Origin: Streptomyces sp. SPB074
GTDB taxonomy: Bacteria; Actinomycetota; Actinomycetes; Streptomycetales; Streptomycetaceae
DNA: 32,944 nt
Direction of reading: 5' to 3'
NCBI RefSeq assembly: GCF_000154905.1
Contig: NZ_GG770539.1
Coordinates: 1,598,918 to 1,631,861, forward strand
Shown one piece after another: positions 1-7,713 of this stretch. How positions within the stretch are numbered: position 1 is the stretch's first letter; every line of letters begins with the position of its first letter. The notes beneath the pieces are model-generated. The model was not told the origin of the DNA, did not search any database, and saw only the letters and a program-made list of their open reading frames with translations. Both the position numbers and the translations under genes were made by a program.

Positions 1-179
1 GACACCGACGCGGCAGGCAAACGGCGCTGCACGGTCACGGTGGCGGCGCGGACGGAGCGCGGGACGCGGCTGTGCCGCAACGTCGGCGCGGCACAAGGCA
101 CGCGACATCGACGCGACGTACATCCGTGTCGAAGGCCCACGTCGGCGCGGCGTATGTGCGACGTCGCGGTACCGCGATG

Positions 180-1352
180 TCAGCGTGACGTCGCGCGCGT
201 CCCGTGCTGCGCACCGTACGACGCGTGTGCGTGGTGCTCATGCGTCCGGCCACTCGCGTCGTTCCCCTCCCCCGCCGCCAGCACGACACCCGCCACCACG
301 ACGGCGAGTCCGCCCGCCAGGCCGACGATCCCGCACACGAGCCCCGCCAGCGACATGCCCCGCCCAGGCCCGCCCGCACGCCGCGCACGTCCCGCTCCCA
401 CCGCGCCGAACACGACGGCGAGTACTCCCGTCGCGAGCCCGAGGAACCAAAGAACCACGGCGCCTCCGGTGTCCAGGATGAAAGCGAGCCCGTAGGAGAG
501 CACCGCGACCACGCCGAGTGCGAGCGCGGCGCGTGCCGCTCCAGCGGCCGACGGCAACGCACCGCTTGGCGCAACGTGCGGCGCGGACGACGCAACGTGC
601 GGCGCGGACGACGCGACGTGCGGGCTCGCGAAGGGGGCGGGATGCGGCCCGGATGACGCGGCGTGGGGCGGCCCCATCTGCGGTGGCGCGGGCGACGGCG
701 CCGTTGGTTTCAGAAGAGGCGCAGGGTACGCGGCGTGCGCCCCAGCTACCGACTGCGCCGCTACGTCGGCCGACGTAGCGGCGGACGACGCGCCGTACGG
801 CGGCCCCACGGCGTAGGGCGGCGACGCGTTCCCCGCGTGCGGCGCACCGCCGAGCGCATCGTGGGCGAGGGGGTAGCCGAACGCCGCCCAGCCGGGGCCG
901 GCGGGCGACGTGGGGATACCTCGTACGGCAGTCTCGCCCCGTCCCGACGGTGCGTCGCTTCCAACCGGCCTCGTCGTGGACGAGGCGCCGGGGAGAGCGG
1001 GGCCCGGGGGCCACGGCGCGACGTCGGGTAACCTTGTCCCCGGCAGCGGCGCGGGCCAGGAGGCCGGGGCCCTGAACGGAGCCGTACCGTCGCTCACGAA
1101 CGACCCCGGCACGTCGCCCCCGGACGCCCGACGGCCACCCCCCGACGCCGCGTCATCCAGCCCCGCCCCCACCCCGTCAGTCTCGTACGCCGCGTCGTCC
1201 TCGCAGGCCACGTCGCGCGGACCCCCGTCGCCCGACGCGACCTCTCGTCCCCGCGCGACGTTCCCGCCGCCGCCTTCATCCCGCACGTCCTCGCGCGCCG
1301 CATCCGCCTCCCACGCCACGTGGTCCCCGTCGTCCCGCTCCCTCGCGTCCAT
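180..1352 (-). CDS. DUF4190-type membrane protein with long low-complexity N-terminus
   Basis: The 390-residue protein ends in a conserved-looking membrane module at about residues 276-361. Two hydrophobic segments (276-320, with FILD between them) are followed by a basic loop (GRARR) and a third segment starting near GLVCGIVGL. This is the layout of the DUF4190 family of actinobacterial membrane proteins, whose function is unknown. Residues 1-275 are Gly/Ala/Pro/Asp-rich and look disordered. They contain a seven-residue repeat (SAPHVAS) encoded by 21-bp tandem copies. The C-terminus is a His-rich tail (HEHHAH). I chose the ATG at 1352 because a GGGGAG ribosome binding site lies just upstream. 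The frame stays open much further upstream, but that extension is Arg/Cys-rich and unlikely. The gene is divergent from mqnX. The family call rests on topology and composition, so it is moderately sure. Confidence 0.7.
   Translation of the reverse strand: MDARERDDGDHVAWEADAAREDVRDEGGGGNVARGREVASGDGGPRDVACEDDAAYETDGVGAGLDDAASGGGRRASGGDVPGSFVSDGTAPFRAPASWPAPLPGTRLPDVAPWPPGPALPGASSTTRPVGSDAPSGRGETAVRGIPTSPAGPGWAAFGYPLAHDALGGAPHAGNASPPYAVGPPYGASSAATSADVAAQSVAGAHAAYPAPLLKPTAPSPAPPQMGPPHAASSGPHPAPFASPHVASSAPHVASSAPHVAPSGALPSAAGAARAALALGVVAVLSYGLAFILDTGGAVVLWFLGLATGVLAVVFGAVGAGRARRAGGPGRGMSLAGLVCGIVGLAGGLAVVVAGVVLAAGEGNDASGRTHEHHAHASYGAQHGTRATSR
570..632. repeat. Three tandem 21-bp repeats inside the DUF4190 gene
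   Basis: Copies at 570-590 and 591-611 are identical, and 612-632 is a diverged third copy. Each encodes seven residues, so the repeat keeps frame and can change copy number without breaking the protein. The unit contains CAACGTG/CGACGTG, related to the GACGTC-type motif common in this window. Confidence 0.85.
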
Positions 1353-1599
1353 CCGCTCCCCTTTTCCCCGCCTCGACCGCGCGCCTCGGCCCGATGTCGC
1401 GGCGGGTCGTCGCGACGTCGCCCCGCATTGCCGCATCGCCTTCCCGCAACCCGACGCCGCGTCGCGTCGCGTGACGTACCGCAGTACCGCATCGTCGCCC
1501 ATCCCGGCCACATGTCGCGCGACGCCCCGTCCTACGATGATCCCCGACCGGCGCCGGGACCGGTCCACCGCCCTGACCGGGGAAGGACCGCGAGGACCC
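1353..1599. promoter_or_regulatory. Divergent promoter region between the DUF4190 gene and mqnX
   Basis: This 247-bp gap must hold promoters for both flanking genes. A TACGAT hexamer at 1533-1538 fits a -10 element for mqnX, but no TTGACA-like -35 sits at normal spacing. One exact GCGACGTCGC palindrome lies at 1412-1421. The promoter call is inference only. Confidence 0.3.
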
Positions 1600-2634
1600 A
1601 TGAACGTCTCCACCGAGCTGCACACCTTCATCGCCGGCCTGCCCAAGGCCGAACTGCACGTGCACCACGTCGGCTCCGCCTCGCCGCGCATCGTCGCGGC
1701 GCTCGCCGCGCGCCACAGCGACACGCGGGTGCCCACGGCGCCCGAGGCCCTCGCGGACTACTTCACGTTCACGGACTTCGCGCACTTCATCGAGGTCTAC
1801 CTCTCCGTCGTGGACCTCATCCGCACGCCTGAGGACGTCCGGCTGCTGACCTTCGAGGTCGCGCGCGACATGGCGCGCCAGAACATCCGCTACGCGGAAC
1901 TGACCGTCACGCCGTACAGCTCGACGCGGCGCGGTATCGACGCGCACGCCTTCATGGAGGCCATCGAGGACGCACGTCACGCCGCCGAGAAGGAGCTGAA
2001 CGTCGCGCTGCGCTGGTCCTTCGACATCCCGGGCGAAGCCGGTCTCGAAGCGGCGGAGGAGACGGCGCACCTCGCCACGGAGCTGGGCCCCGAGGGGCTC
2101 ATCAGCTTCGGTCTCGGAGGCCCGGAGATCGGGGTGCCCCGCCCGCAGTTCAAGCCGTACTTCGACCGCGCGCGAGCCGCGGGTCTGCGCTCCGTTCCGC
2201 ACGCCGGCGAGACGACCGGCCCGGAGACGATCTGGGACGCGCTCAATGAACTGGGTGCCGAGCGCATCGGCCACGGGACGAGCGCCGTGAAGGATGCGCG
2301 GCTGCTCGCGCACCTCGCGGAGCACCGCATCCCGCTGGAGGTGTGCCCGACGTCCAACATCGCGACGCGCGCCGTCGCGGATCTCGCCGAGCACCCGGTC
2401 AAGCAGATGGTCGACGCGGGCGTCCTCGTGACCATCAACAGCGACGACCCGCCGATGTTCGGCACGGATCTCAACAACGAGTACGCCGTCGCCGCCTCGC
2501 TCCTCGGCCTGGACGAACGCGGCCTGGCGGAGCTGGCGACGAACGCCGTGGAGGCGTCGTTCCTGGACACCGTGGGCAAGACACGGCTCCACGCCGAGAT
2601 CGACGCGTACCTCGGCGCCTGGCTTGCGCCCTGA
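1600..2634 (+). CDS. mqnX: 6-aminodeoxyfutalosine deaminase (adenosine deaminase family)
   Basis: The 344-residue protein belongs to the metal-dependent adenosine deaminase family. Visible metal and catalytic residues are H20 and H22 (HVHH), H201 and E204 (HAGET), H225 (GHGT) and D282-D283 (NSDDPP). True adenosine deaminases usually have HxHLDG at the first motif. This one has HVHHVGSASP, which I associate with the cog1816 subgroup, including the Streptomyces avermitilis enzyme Sav2595, shown to deaminate 6-aminodeoxyfutalosine in menaquinone synthesis. On that basis it probably acts in the cytoplasmic futalosine pathway rather than purine salvage. The ATG at 1600 follows a purine-rich GGGGAAGG stretch and starts exactly at the family N-terminus. 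The next gene begins 20 bp downstream, so the two are probably cotranscribed. Adenosine deaminase remains the alternative. Confidence 0.85.
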   Translation: MNVSTELHTFIAGLPKAELHVHHVGSASPRIVAALAARHSDTRVPTAPEALADYFTFTDFAHFIEVYLSVVDLIRTPEDVRLLTFEVARDMARQNIRYAELTVTPYSSTRRGIDAHAFMEAIEDARHAAEKELNVALRWSFDIPGEAGLEAAEETAHLATELGPEGLISFGLGGPEIGVPRPQFKPYFDRARAAGLRSVPHAGETTGPETIWDALNELGAERIGHGTSAVKDARLLAHLAEHRIPLEVCPTSNIATRAVADLAEHPVKQMVDAGVLVTINSDDPPMFGTDLNNEYAVAASLLGLDERGLAELATNAVEASFLDTVGKTRLHAEIDAYLGAWLAP

Positions 2635-2654
2635 CGCTGTGATGACATGCCCCC

Positions 2655-3398
2655 ATGCGCACCGTCACGGCCGTGGGACATCGCGGCGATCCGTACCGTT
2701 TCCGTGAGAACACCCTCGCCTCGCTGCTTTCCGCTTTCGCGAGCGGCGCCGACGCCGTCGAACTCGACGTCCGGCTGACGCGCGACGGCGTTCCGCTGCT
2801 CCTCCACGACGCGACGCTCGCGCGGTTGTGGGAGATCGACGCGCGGCTCGGCGACGTCACGGCCGAGGACGTCGCGCGGCGTACCGGGGGCGGCGTGCCC
2901 TCCCTCGCTGACGCTCTCGGCGCGACGTCGGGACGTCGCGTCATGATCGATCTGCCCTCCGCGACGGCGCGCACGGTGCGCGCCGTCCTGGGCGTCGTAC
3001 GCGACAGCGGCGCGACGTCGCGCGTGTACTACTGCGCCGGTGCCGACGCGATGCTCGCCGTACGCGCCCAGGATCCCGATGCGGAGATCGCGCTGACCTG
3101 GACGACGCTCGCCCCGCCACGCCCCGCGCTCCTCGACGTGGTCCGGCCACGCTGGCTCAATTACCGTTTCGGTCTCCTCGACGCCGGGCTCGTCGCCTCG
3201 CTGCACCGCGCCGGCTACCTCGTCTCCGCCTGGACGCCGGACACACGGCGATCGCTGCGTCGTCTGCTCGCGGCCGGTGTCGACTCGGTGACGAGCAACC
3301 GTGTCGGCGTCGCGTGCGAGGAACGTACCCGCGCGGGCCTCGTACCTCCGTCACTTCGCCCGGGCGACGCGGCGTCGGGGGATGTCGCGGCGTCGTAG
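2655..3398 (+). CDS. Glycerophosphodiester phosphodiesterase
   Basis: This 247-residue GDPD-family enzyme would hydrolyse glycerophosphodiesters to glycerol 3-phosphate and an alcohol. Family landmarks are HRGD at residues 9-12, EN at 18-19, ELDV at 36-39 (metal ligands) and HD at 52-53 (catalytic His). The C-terminal barrel strand reads SAWTPD. No signal peptide is seen, so it is probably cytoplasmic. No clear Shine-Dalgarno precedes the ATG at 2655; it may depend on mqnX translation, 20 bp upstream. The last residues (GDAASGDVAAS) and an internal ATS are encoded by copies of the GACGTCGC-type motif, including one exact palindrome at 3012-3021. Confidence 0.9.
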   Translation: MRTVTAVGHRGDPYRFRENTLASLLSAFASGADAVELDVRLTRDGVPLLLHDATLARLWEIDARLGDVTAEDVARRTGGGVPSLADALGATSGRRVMIDLPSATARTVRAVLGVVRDSGATSRVYYCAGADAMLAVRAQDPDAEIALTWTTLAPPRPALLDVVRPRWLNYRFGLLDAGLVASLHRAGYLVSAWTPDTRRSLRRLLAAGVDSVTSNRVGVACEERTRAGLVPPSLRPGDAASGDVAAS

Positions 3399-3836
3399 CG
3401 TCGCGTACGACGGCGGGGGGATGTCGCGTCGCGACGTCACGTGACGCCACGTGACGCGACGTCGCGACGTTCGGCGCGGAGCAGCGTCCGCACGATCTGC
3501 TGCGCCATCGCAAACGCCTCGTCCGCGTCTGGCAGCGAGAGCCCCACCGCTTGACCGACGTGCACGCCCTACGTGCCGCAGGCATGTGCGCACACCCGTA
3601 GCGGCCCCGTACGCGACGTCCTCGCCCCCACGCGACGCGTGCCGCCCCCGCGACGTACCGCAGGACCCGCACCGTTCGACGCCCCGCACCGCGCGCGACG
3701 TCGCGCCCCGCCCCCGCCCCGCGACGTACCTCCGCACAAGGACGGCCCGCGCCGCGACACACCGCGACACGAGCCGTCCTCTCCTATCCGTTCCTTCCGT
3801 TCCCTCCGGCACGCCGGACGCGCCGAGGTCCCCTCC
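3399..3836. other. 438-bp convergent spacer rich in GACGTC/CACGTG palindromes
   Basis: This lies between the convergent phosphodiesterase and aldehyde dehydrogenase genes. It holds exact GCGACGTCGC at 3456-3465 and 3695-3704, and two overlapping CACGTGAC elements near 3438-3455. One short ORF on the minus strand is listed separately. Composition elsewhere is repetitive and no other credible gene is seen. The palindromes could fold into hairpins that end transcription from both sides. Confidence 0.6.
3437..3565 (-). CDS. Possible 42-residue small protein or gene remnant
   Basis: A GTG-started frame of 42 codons has ordinary protein-like composition, with a central amphipathic stretch LSLPDADEAFAMAQQIVRTL. 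The other frames here are Arg-rich. The C-terminus (RRDVASRGVT) is made by the local palindromes. A TAG lies two codons before the GTG and no ribosome binding site is evident. It could be the tail of a decayed longer gene rather than a working one. I do not recognise a family. Confidence 0.3.
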   Translation of the reverse strand: MHVGQAVGLSLPDADEAFAMAQQIVRTLLRAERRDVASRGVT

Positions 3837-5273
3837 TCAGTCCAGCGAGGTCATCACGTGCTTGACGCGCGTGTAATCGTCGAACCCGTACAGCGACAGG
3901 TCCTTGCCGTAGCCCGACTTCTTGAAGCCGCCGTGCGGCATCTCGGCGACGAGCGGGATGTGCGTGTTGATCCACACGCACCCGAAGTCGAGCGACTTCG
4001 ACATGCGCATGGCGCGCGCGTGGTCCTTCGTCCAGACGGACGAGGCGAGTGCGTACTCGACGTCGTTCGCGTACGCGAGGGCCTGGGCCTCGTCGGTGAA
4101 GGACTGGACCGTGATGACGGGCCCGAAGACCTCGTTCTGGATGATCTCGTCGTCCTGCCGCAGCCCGGAGACGACGGTCGGCGCGTAGAAGTAGCCCTTG
4201 TCGCCGACGCGGCGTCCGCCCGTCTCGACCTTGGCGTGCGCGGGCAGCCGGTCGATGAAGCCGCTGACCTGCGCGAGCTGGTTGGCGTTGTTGAGCGGCC
4301 CGTAAAAGGCGTCCTCGTCGTCGGGGCCCGCGGTGCGCAGTTCCGAGGCGGCCTCGGCGAGCGCGGCGACGAACTCGTCGTGCACCGACTCGTGGACGAG
4401 GACGCGCGTGGCGGCGGTGCAGTCCTGCCCGGCGTTGAAGTAGCCGGCCTCGGAGATGCCCGAGACGGCCTTGGCGAGATCGGCGTCCTCGAAGACGACG
4501 ACGGGCGCCTTGCCGCCCAGTTCGAGGTGGACGCGCTTGAGGTCCTTGGCGGCCGAGCCGGCGACCTCGGTGCCGGCGCGCACGGAGCCGGTGATCGAGG
4601 CCATGGCGGGCGTGCGGTGCTCGACCATGAGGCGCCCCGTGTCGCGGTCGCCGCAGACGACGTTGAAGACGCCGACGGGCAGCACGGAGCCGATGATCTC
4701 GGCCATCAGAGCGGTCGAGGCGGGCGTCGTGTCCGAGGGCTTGAGGACGACGGTGTTGCCGGCGGCGAGCGCTGGGGCGAACTTCCAGACGCCCATCATC
4801 ATCGGATAGTTCCACGGCGCGACCTGGGCGCAGACGCCGATCGGCTCGCGCCGTACGAAGGAGGTGAGGCCCTCCATGTACTCGCCCGCCGAGCGTCCGT
4901 CGAGCATCCGCGCGGCGCCCGCGAAGAAGCGGATCTGGTCCACCATCGGCGGAATTTCCTCGCTGCGGGTGAGCCCGGTCGGCTTGCCGGTGTTCTCGAC
5001 CTCCGCCGCGATGAGTTCCTCGGCGCGCTCCTCGAAGGCGTCGGCGATCCGCAGCAGAGCGCGCTGGCGCTCCGCCGGCGTCACGTCGCGCCACGCGGGA
5101 AACGCCGTCGCGGCGGCGTCCATCGCGGCGTCCACGTCGGCGGCGCGCGACAGAGGCGCCGTGGCATATGCCTCTCCGGTGGCCGGGTTCACGACCTCCG
5201 TGGTGGCGCCGTCCGCGGCGTCGCGGAACTCGCCGTTGATGTAGTTGCGCAGTCGGCGCAGGTCGGTGGTCAC
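3837..5273 (-). CDS. Gamma-aminobutyraldehyde dehydrogenase (NAD(P)-dependent aldehyde dehydrogenase)
   Basis: The 478-residue protein is a full-length aldehyde dehydrogenase. It shows PWNYP at 153-157, the cofactor-binding lysine in LKPS (K178), the Glu of LELGG (E251) and the catalytic Cys in NAGQDC (C285). It ends with the usual GYGKD...Y...K segment. NAGQDC and the local wording match aminobutyraldehyde/betaine aldehyde dehydrogenases such as PuuC and PatD, so it probably oxidises 4-aminobutanal (or its glutamyl form) to GABA. It is divergent from an Lrp-type regulator and an aminotransferase that could supply the aldehyde from putrescine. The ATG at 5273 follows GGAGGG. Substrate is inferred from family and context. 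Confidence 0.88.
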   Translation of the reverse strand: MTTDLRRLRNYINGEFRDAADGATTEVVNPATGEAYATAPLSRAADVDAAMDAAATAFPAWRDVTPAERQRALLRIADAFEERAEELIAAEVENTGKPTGLTRSEEIPPMVDQIRFFAGAARMLDGRSAGEYMEGLTSFVRREPIGVCAQVAPWNYPMMMGVWKFAPALAAGNTVVLKPSDTTPASTALMAEIIGSVLPVGVFNVVCGDRDTGRLMVEHRTPAMASITGSVRAGTEVAGSAAKDLKRVHLELGGKAPVVVFEDADLAKAVSGISEAGYFNAGQDCTAATRVLVHESVHDEFVAALAEAASELRTAGPDDEDAFYGPLNNANQLAQVSGFIDRLPAHAKVETGGRRVGDKGYFYAPTVVSGLRQDDEIIQNEVFGPVITVQSFTDEAQALAYANDVEYALASSVWTKDHARAMRMSKSLDFGCVWINTHIPLVAEMPHGGFKKSGYGKDLSLYGFDDYTRVKHVMTSLD

Positions 5274-5537
5274 TGCCGGCCCTCCTGTCGATGTCCGGAG
5301 CCCGGCGGCCGGGACTCCCTGTTCACTGACCGGAGCGCGGTCTCCCGGGCTCCTGCCTCACGCTCGGAGCACGAAGCCCACGGCTGACGGACTCGGGCGC
5401 GGGAACCCCGCGGCCGGGCCACCGGTCGAACCGAGGCCCCAGGCCCGAACACCCCGGGCGCCCGAGACCCCAGGTCAGGAACCCGAAGCACGCAAGGCCC
5501 GGGGTCCCGCAGGCCAGAGAAACCAGCGCCCCTCACG

Positions 5538-5613
5538 CCCGAAAGTCCTCAAACCGAAGGTCCTACAACCCGAAGGTCCGAAATCTGAAGCCTGGAGCTT
5601 CCGAAGACCAAGG
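5538..5613. repeat. Degenerate 15-16 bp tandem motifs (CCCGAAGGTCC type)
   Basis: About five successive units begin at 5538, 5553, 5569, 5585 and 5601. The first three share nCCGAArGTCC and an A-rich tail; the last two are more diverged (CTGAAG, CCGAAG). The period is too short and the copies too variable for a CRISPR. They could be iterated protein-binding sites. Confidence 0.6.
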
Positions 5614-5646
5614 GGCCGACAGCCCGTGTCCAAAGCATGAGACACC

Positions 5647-5665
5647 CACCCTAGCCGCAAGGGTG
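5647..5665. promoter_or_regulatory. Inverted repeat CACCCT-N7-AGGGTG upstream of lrp
   Basis: A perfect 6-bp inverted repeat with a 7-bp spacer lies about 120 bp before the lrp start. Symmetry and position suit an operator, possibly for the Lrp-type protein itself. A weak hairpin of no function is the alternative. Confidence 0.3.
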
Positions 5666-5784
5666 ACGCTTTCGACACAGCAGATCCCCCCAGGCTGCGG
5701 AATCGGTTTTTTCAGCACCTATAGGCAACGGATTTCATCGATTCATCCTTGCGGAACTGCGGACTTCTCCGGCAGAGTGACGAG

Positions 5785-6273
5785 GTGGCCAGTCGTAGCT
5801 CAGAAATCAGAACCGGTAACGGCAGCTCCGCCCTCGACGCCGTCTCACTGGCGATCATCGAGCAGCTCCAGGAGGACGGTCGGCGCCCGTACGCCGCGAT
5901 CGGCAAGGCCGTGGGGCTCTCCGAGGCGGCGGTGCGGCAGCGCGTGCAGAAGCTGCTCGACCAGGGCGTCATGCAGATCGTGGCGGTCACCGATCCCCTG
6001 ACCGTCGGCTTCCGGCGGCAGGCGATGGTCGGCATCAACGTCAAGGGCGACCTCGACCCCGTGGCGGACGCGCTCGCCGCGATGCAGGAGGTCGAGTACG
6101 TCGTCCTCACCGCCGGCTCCTTCGACCTGCTGGCCGAAATCGTGTGCGAGGACGACGACCACCTGCTCGATGTGATCAACAGACGGATTCGCACCCTCCC
6201 CGGAGTGCGTTCCACCGAGAGCTTCGTCTATCTCAAGCTCAAGAAGCAGACCTACATGTGGGGAACCCGATAG
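5785..6273 (+). CDS. Lrp/AsnC family transcriptional regulator
   Basis: The 162-residue protein has an AsnC-type helix-turn-helix at about residues 34-55 (RPYAAIGKAVGLSEAAVRQR). A ligand-binding RAM domain follows, to about 150, including the GSFDLLAE strand. Such proteins form octamers and respond to amino acids or related metabolites. I chose the GTG at 5785 because the protein then begins near the usual family N-terminus; an ATG at 5749 in frame adds 12 unlikely residues. The aminotransferase starts 2 bp after the stop, so the two form an operon. The dehydrogenase is divergent. Control of this amine-degradation module is the likely role, by context. Confidence 0.88.
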   Translation: MASRSSEIRTGNGSSALDAVSLAIIEQLQEDGRRPYAAIGKAVGLSEAAVRQRVQKLLDQGVMQIVAVTDPLTVGFRRQAMVGINVKGDLDPVADALAAMQEVEYVVLTAGSFDLLAEIVCEDDDHLLDVINRRIRTLPGVRSTESFVYLKLKKQTYMWGTR

Positions 6274-6275
6274 CC

Positions 6276-7637
6276 GTGAGCAAGGACCTCTCCCGAACCG
6301 CGTACGACCACCTGTGGATGCACTTCACACGCATGTCGTCGTACGAGAACGCGCCCGTCCCCACGATCGTGCGGGGCGAGGGCACCTACATCTACGACGA
6401 CCGGGGCAAGCGCTACCTGGACGGCCTCGCGGGCCTCTTCGTGGTCCAGGCGGGACACGGCCGCGCCGAGCTGGCCGAGGCGGCGCACCGCCAGGCGAAG
6501 GACCTCGCGTTCTTCCCCGTCTGGTCCTACGCGCACCCCTCCGCGATCCAGCTCGCGGAACGCCTCGCCCACCACGCCCCGGGCGACCTCAACAAGGTCT
6601 TCTTCACGACGGGGGGCGGCGAGGCCGTCGAGACCGCCTGGAAGCTCGCCAAGCAGTACTTCAAACTGACCGGCAAGCCGACCAAGTACAAGGTCATCTC
6701 ACGCGCCGTCGCCTACCACGGAACCCCGCAGGGCGCCTTGTCGATCACCGGGCTCCCGGCTCTCAAGGCACCGTTCGAACCCCTCGTGCCAGGAGCGCAC
6801 AAGGTCCCGAACACCAACATCTACCGCGCGCCGATCCACGGCGACGACCCCGAGGCGTTCGGCCGCTGGGCCGCCGACCAGATCGAGCAGCAGATCCTCT
6901 TCGAGGGCCCCGAGACCGTCGCGGCCGTCTTCCTCGAACCCGTCCAGAACGCCGGCGGCTGCTTCCCGCCGCCGCCCGGCTACTTCCAGCGGATCCGGGA
7001 GATCTGCGACCAGTACGACGTCCTCCTCGTCTCGGACGAGGTGATCTGCGCCTTCGGCCGCCTCGGCACGATGTTCGCGTGCGACAAGTTCGGCTACGTA
7101 CCGGACATGATCACCTGCGCCAAGGGCATGACCTCCGGCTACTCGCCGATCGGCGCCTGCGTCGTCTCCGACCGCCTCGCCGCCCCGTTCTACGAGGGCG
7201 GCAACACCTTCCTGCACGGCTACACCTTCGGCGGCCACCCCGTCTCCGCCGCCGTGGCCCTCGCCAACCTCGACATCTTCGAGCGCGAGAACCTCAACCA
7301 GCACGTCCTCGACAACGAGGCCGCCTTCCTCGGCACCCTCAACCGCCTCCGGGACCTCCCCATCGTCGGCGACGTCCGGGGCAACGGCTTCTTCTACGGC
7401 ATCGAACTCGTCAAGGACAAAACCATTAAGGAGACCTTCACCGACGAGGAAAGCGAACGCATCCTCTACGGCTTCGTCTCCAAGAAGCTCTACGAGTACG
7501 GCCTGTACTGCCGCGCCGACGACCGCGGCGACCCGGTCATCCAGCTCTCGCCGCCGCTCATCTCCGACCAGTCCACCTTCGACGAGATCGAGAGCATCAT
7601 CCGCCAGGTCCTCACGGAGGCATGGGCGAAGATCTGA
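6276..7637 (+). CDS. Class III PLP-dependent aminotransferase (putrescine/diamine type)
   Basis: The 453-residue protein is a fold-type I class III aminotransferase. It has GGGEAVETAWKLAKQYF at 113-129 for phosphate binding, SDEVICAFGR with D254 contacting the pyridine nitrogen, and the PLP lysine K283 in CAKGMTSGYSPIG. Close wording is found in SpuC-type polyamine:pyruvate aminotransferases, so putrescine or a related diamine is the probable donor. The aldehyde product would go to the divergent dehydrogenase, giving GABA. The GTG at 6276 is 2 bp after the lrp stop, pointing to translational coupling. A strong hairpin follows at 7684-7713. Beta-alanine or another omega-amine donor is possible. 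Confidence 0.87.
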   Translation: MSKDLSRTAYDHLWMHFTRMSSYENAPVPTIVRGEGTYIYDDRGKRYLDGLAGLFVVQAGHGRAELAEAAHRQAKDLAFFPVWSYAHPSAIQLAERLAHHAPGDLNKVFFTTGGGEAVETAWKLAKQYFKLTGKPTKYKVISRAVAYHGTPQGALSITGLPALKAPFEPLVPGAHKVPNTNIYRAPIHGDDPEAFGRWAADQIEQQILFEGPETVAAVFLEPVQNAGGCFPPPPGYFQRIREICDQYDVLLVSDEVICAFGRLGTMFACDKFGYVPDMITCAKGMTSGYSPIGACVVSDRLAAPFYEGGNTFLHGYTFGGHPVSAAVALANLDIFERENLNQHVLDNEAAFLGTLNRLRDLPIVGDVRGNGFFYGIELVKDKTIKETFTDEESERILYGFVSKKLYEYGLYCRADDRGDPVIQLSPPLISDQSTFDEIESIIRQVLTEAWAKI

Positions 7638-7683
7638 GCCCGGGCGCCTCGGACGCGATGCCGGTCCCGGCCCGTCCCCCGGG

Positions 7684-7713
7684 CCCGCCCTCACTCGTAC
7701 GGGTGAGGGCGGG
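7684..7713 (+). terminator. Hairpin terminator after the aminotransferase gene
   Basis: A perfect 11-bp stem (CCCGCCCTCAC/GTGAGGGCGGG) has an 8-nt loop containing CGTACG and lies 46 bp after the stop codon. There is no long T-run, which is common for actinomycete terminators. Confidence 0.75.

Larger units (their letters stand above)
5274..5784. promoter_or_regulatory. 511-bp divergent regulatory region with iterated motifs
   Basis: No gene is credible here. The half near the dehydrogenase is C/G-rich with repeated CCCGAG/CCCGAA words. A degenerate 15-16 bp tandem array lies at 5538-5613. The part near lrp is more A/T-rich, as expected for a promoter, and contains the direct repeat TTCATC-GA-TTCATC around 5733-5746. 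An Lrp/AsnC protein encoded beside such a region often controls it and the divergent gene, but no site is proven. Confidence 0.45.

Noticed and set aside
570..632. CRISPR array
   Set aside because: Units are directly adjacent with no spacers, and they are in frame within a gene.
1353..1736. Upstream extension of the DUF4190 frame
   Set aside because: It would overlap the start of mqnX and is Arg/Cys-rich. The ATG at 1352 has a good ribosome binding site.
3573..5387. 604-codon open frame on the plus strand
   Set aside because: It lies opposite the aldehyde dehydrogenase, whose motifs are complete. Long antisense frames are normal in high-G+C DNA.
5538..5613. CRISPR or satellite array
   Set aside because: Units of 15-16 bp are degenerate and have no spacers. 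No cas gene is nearby.
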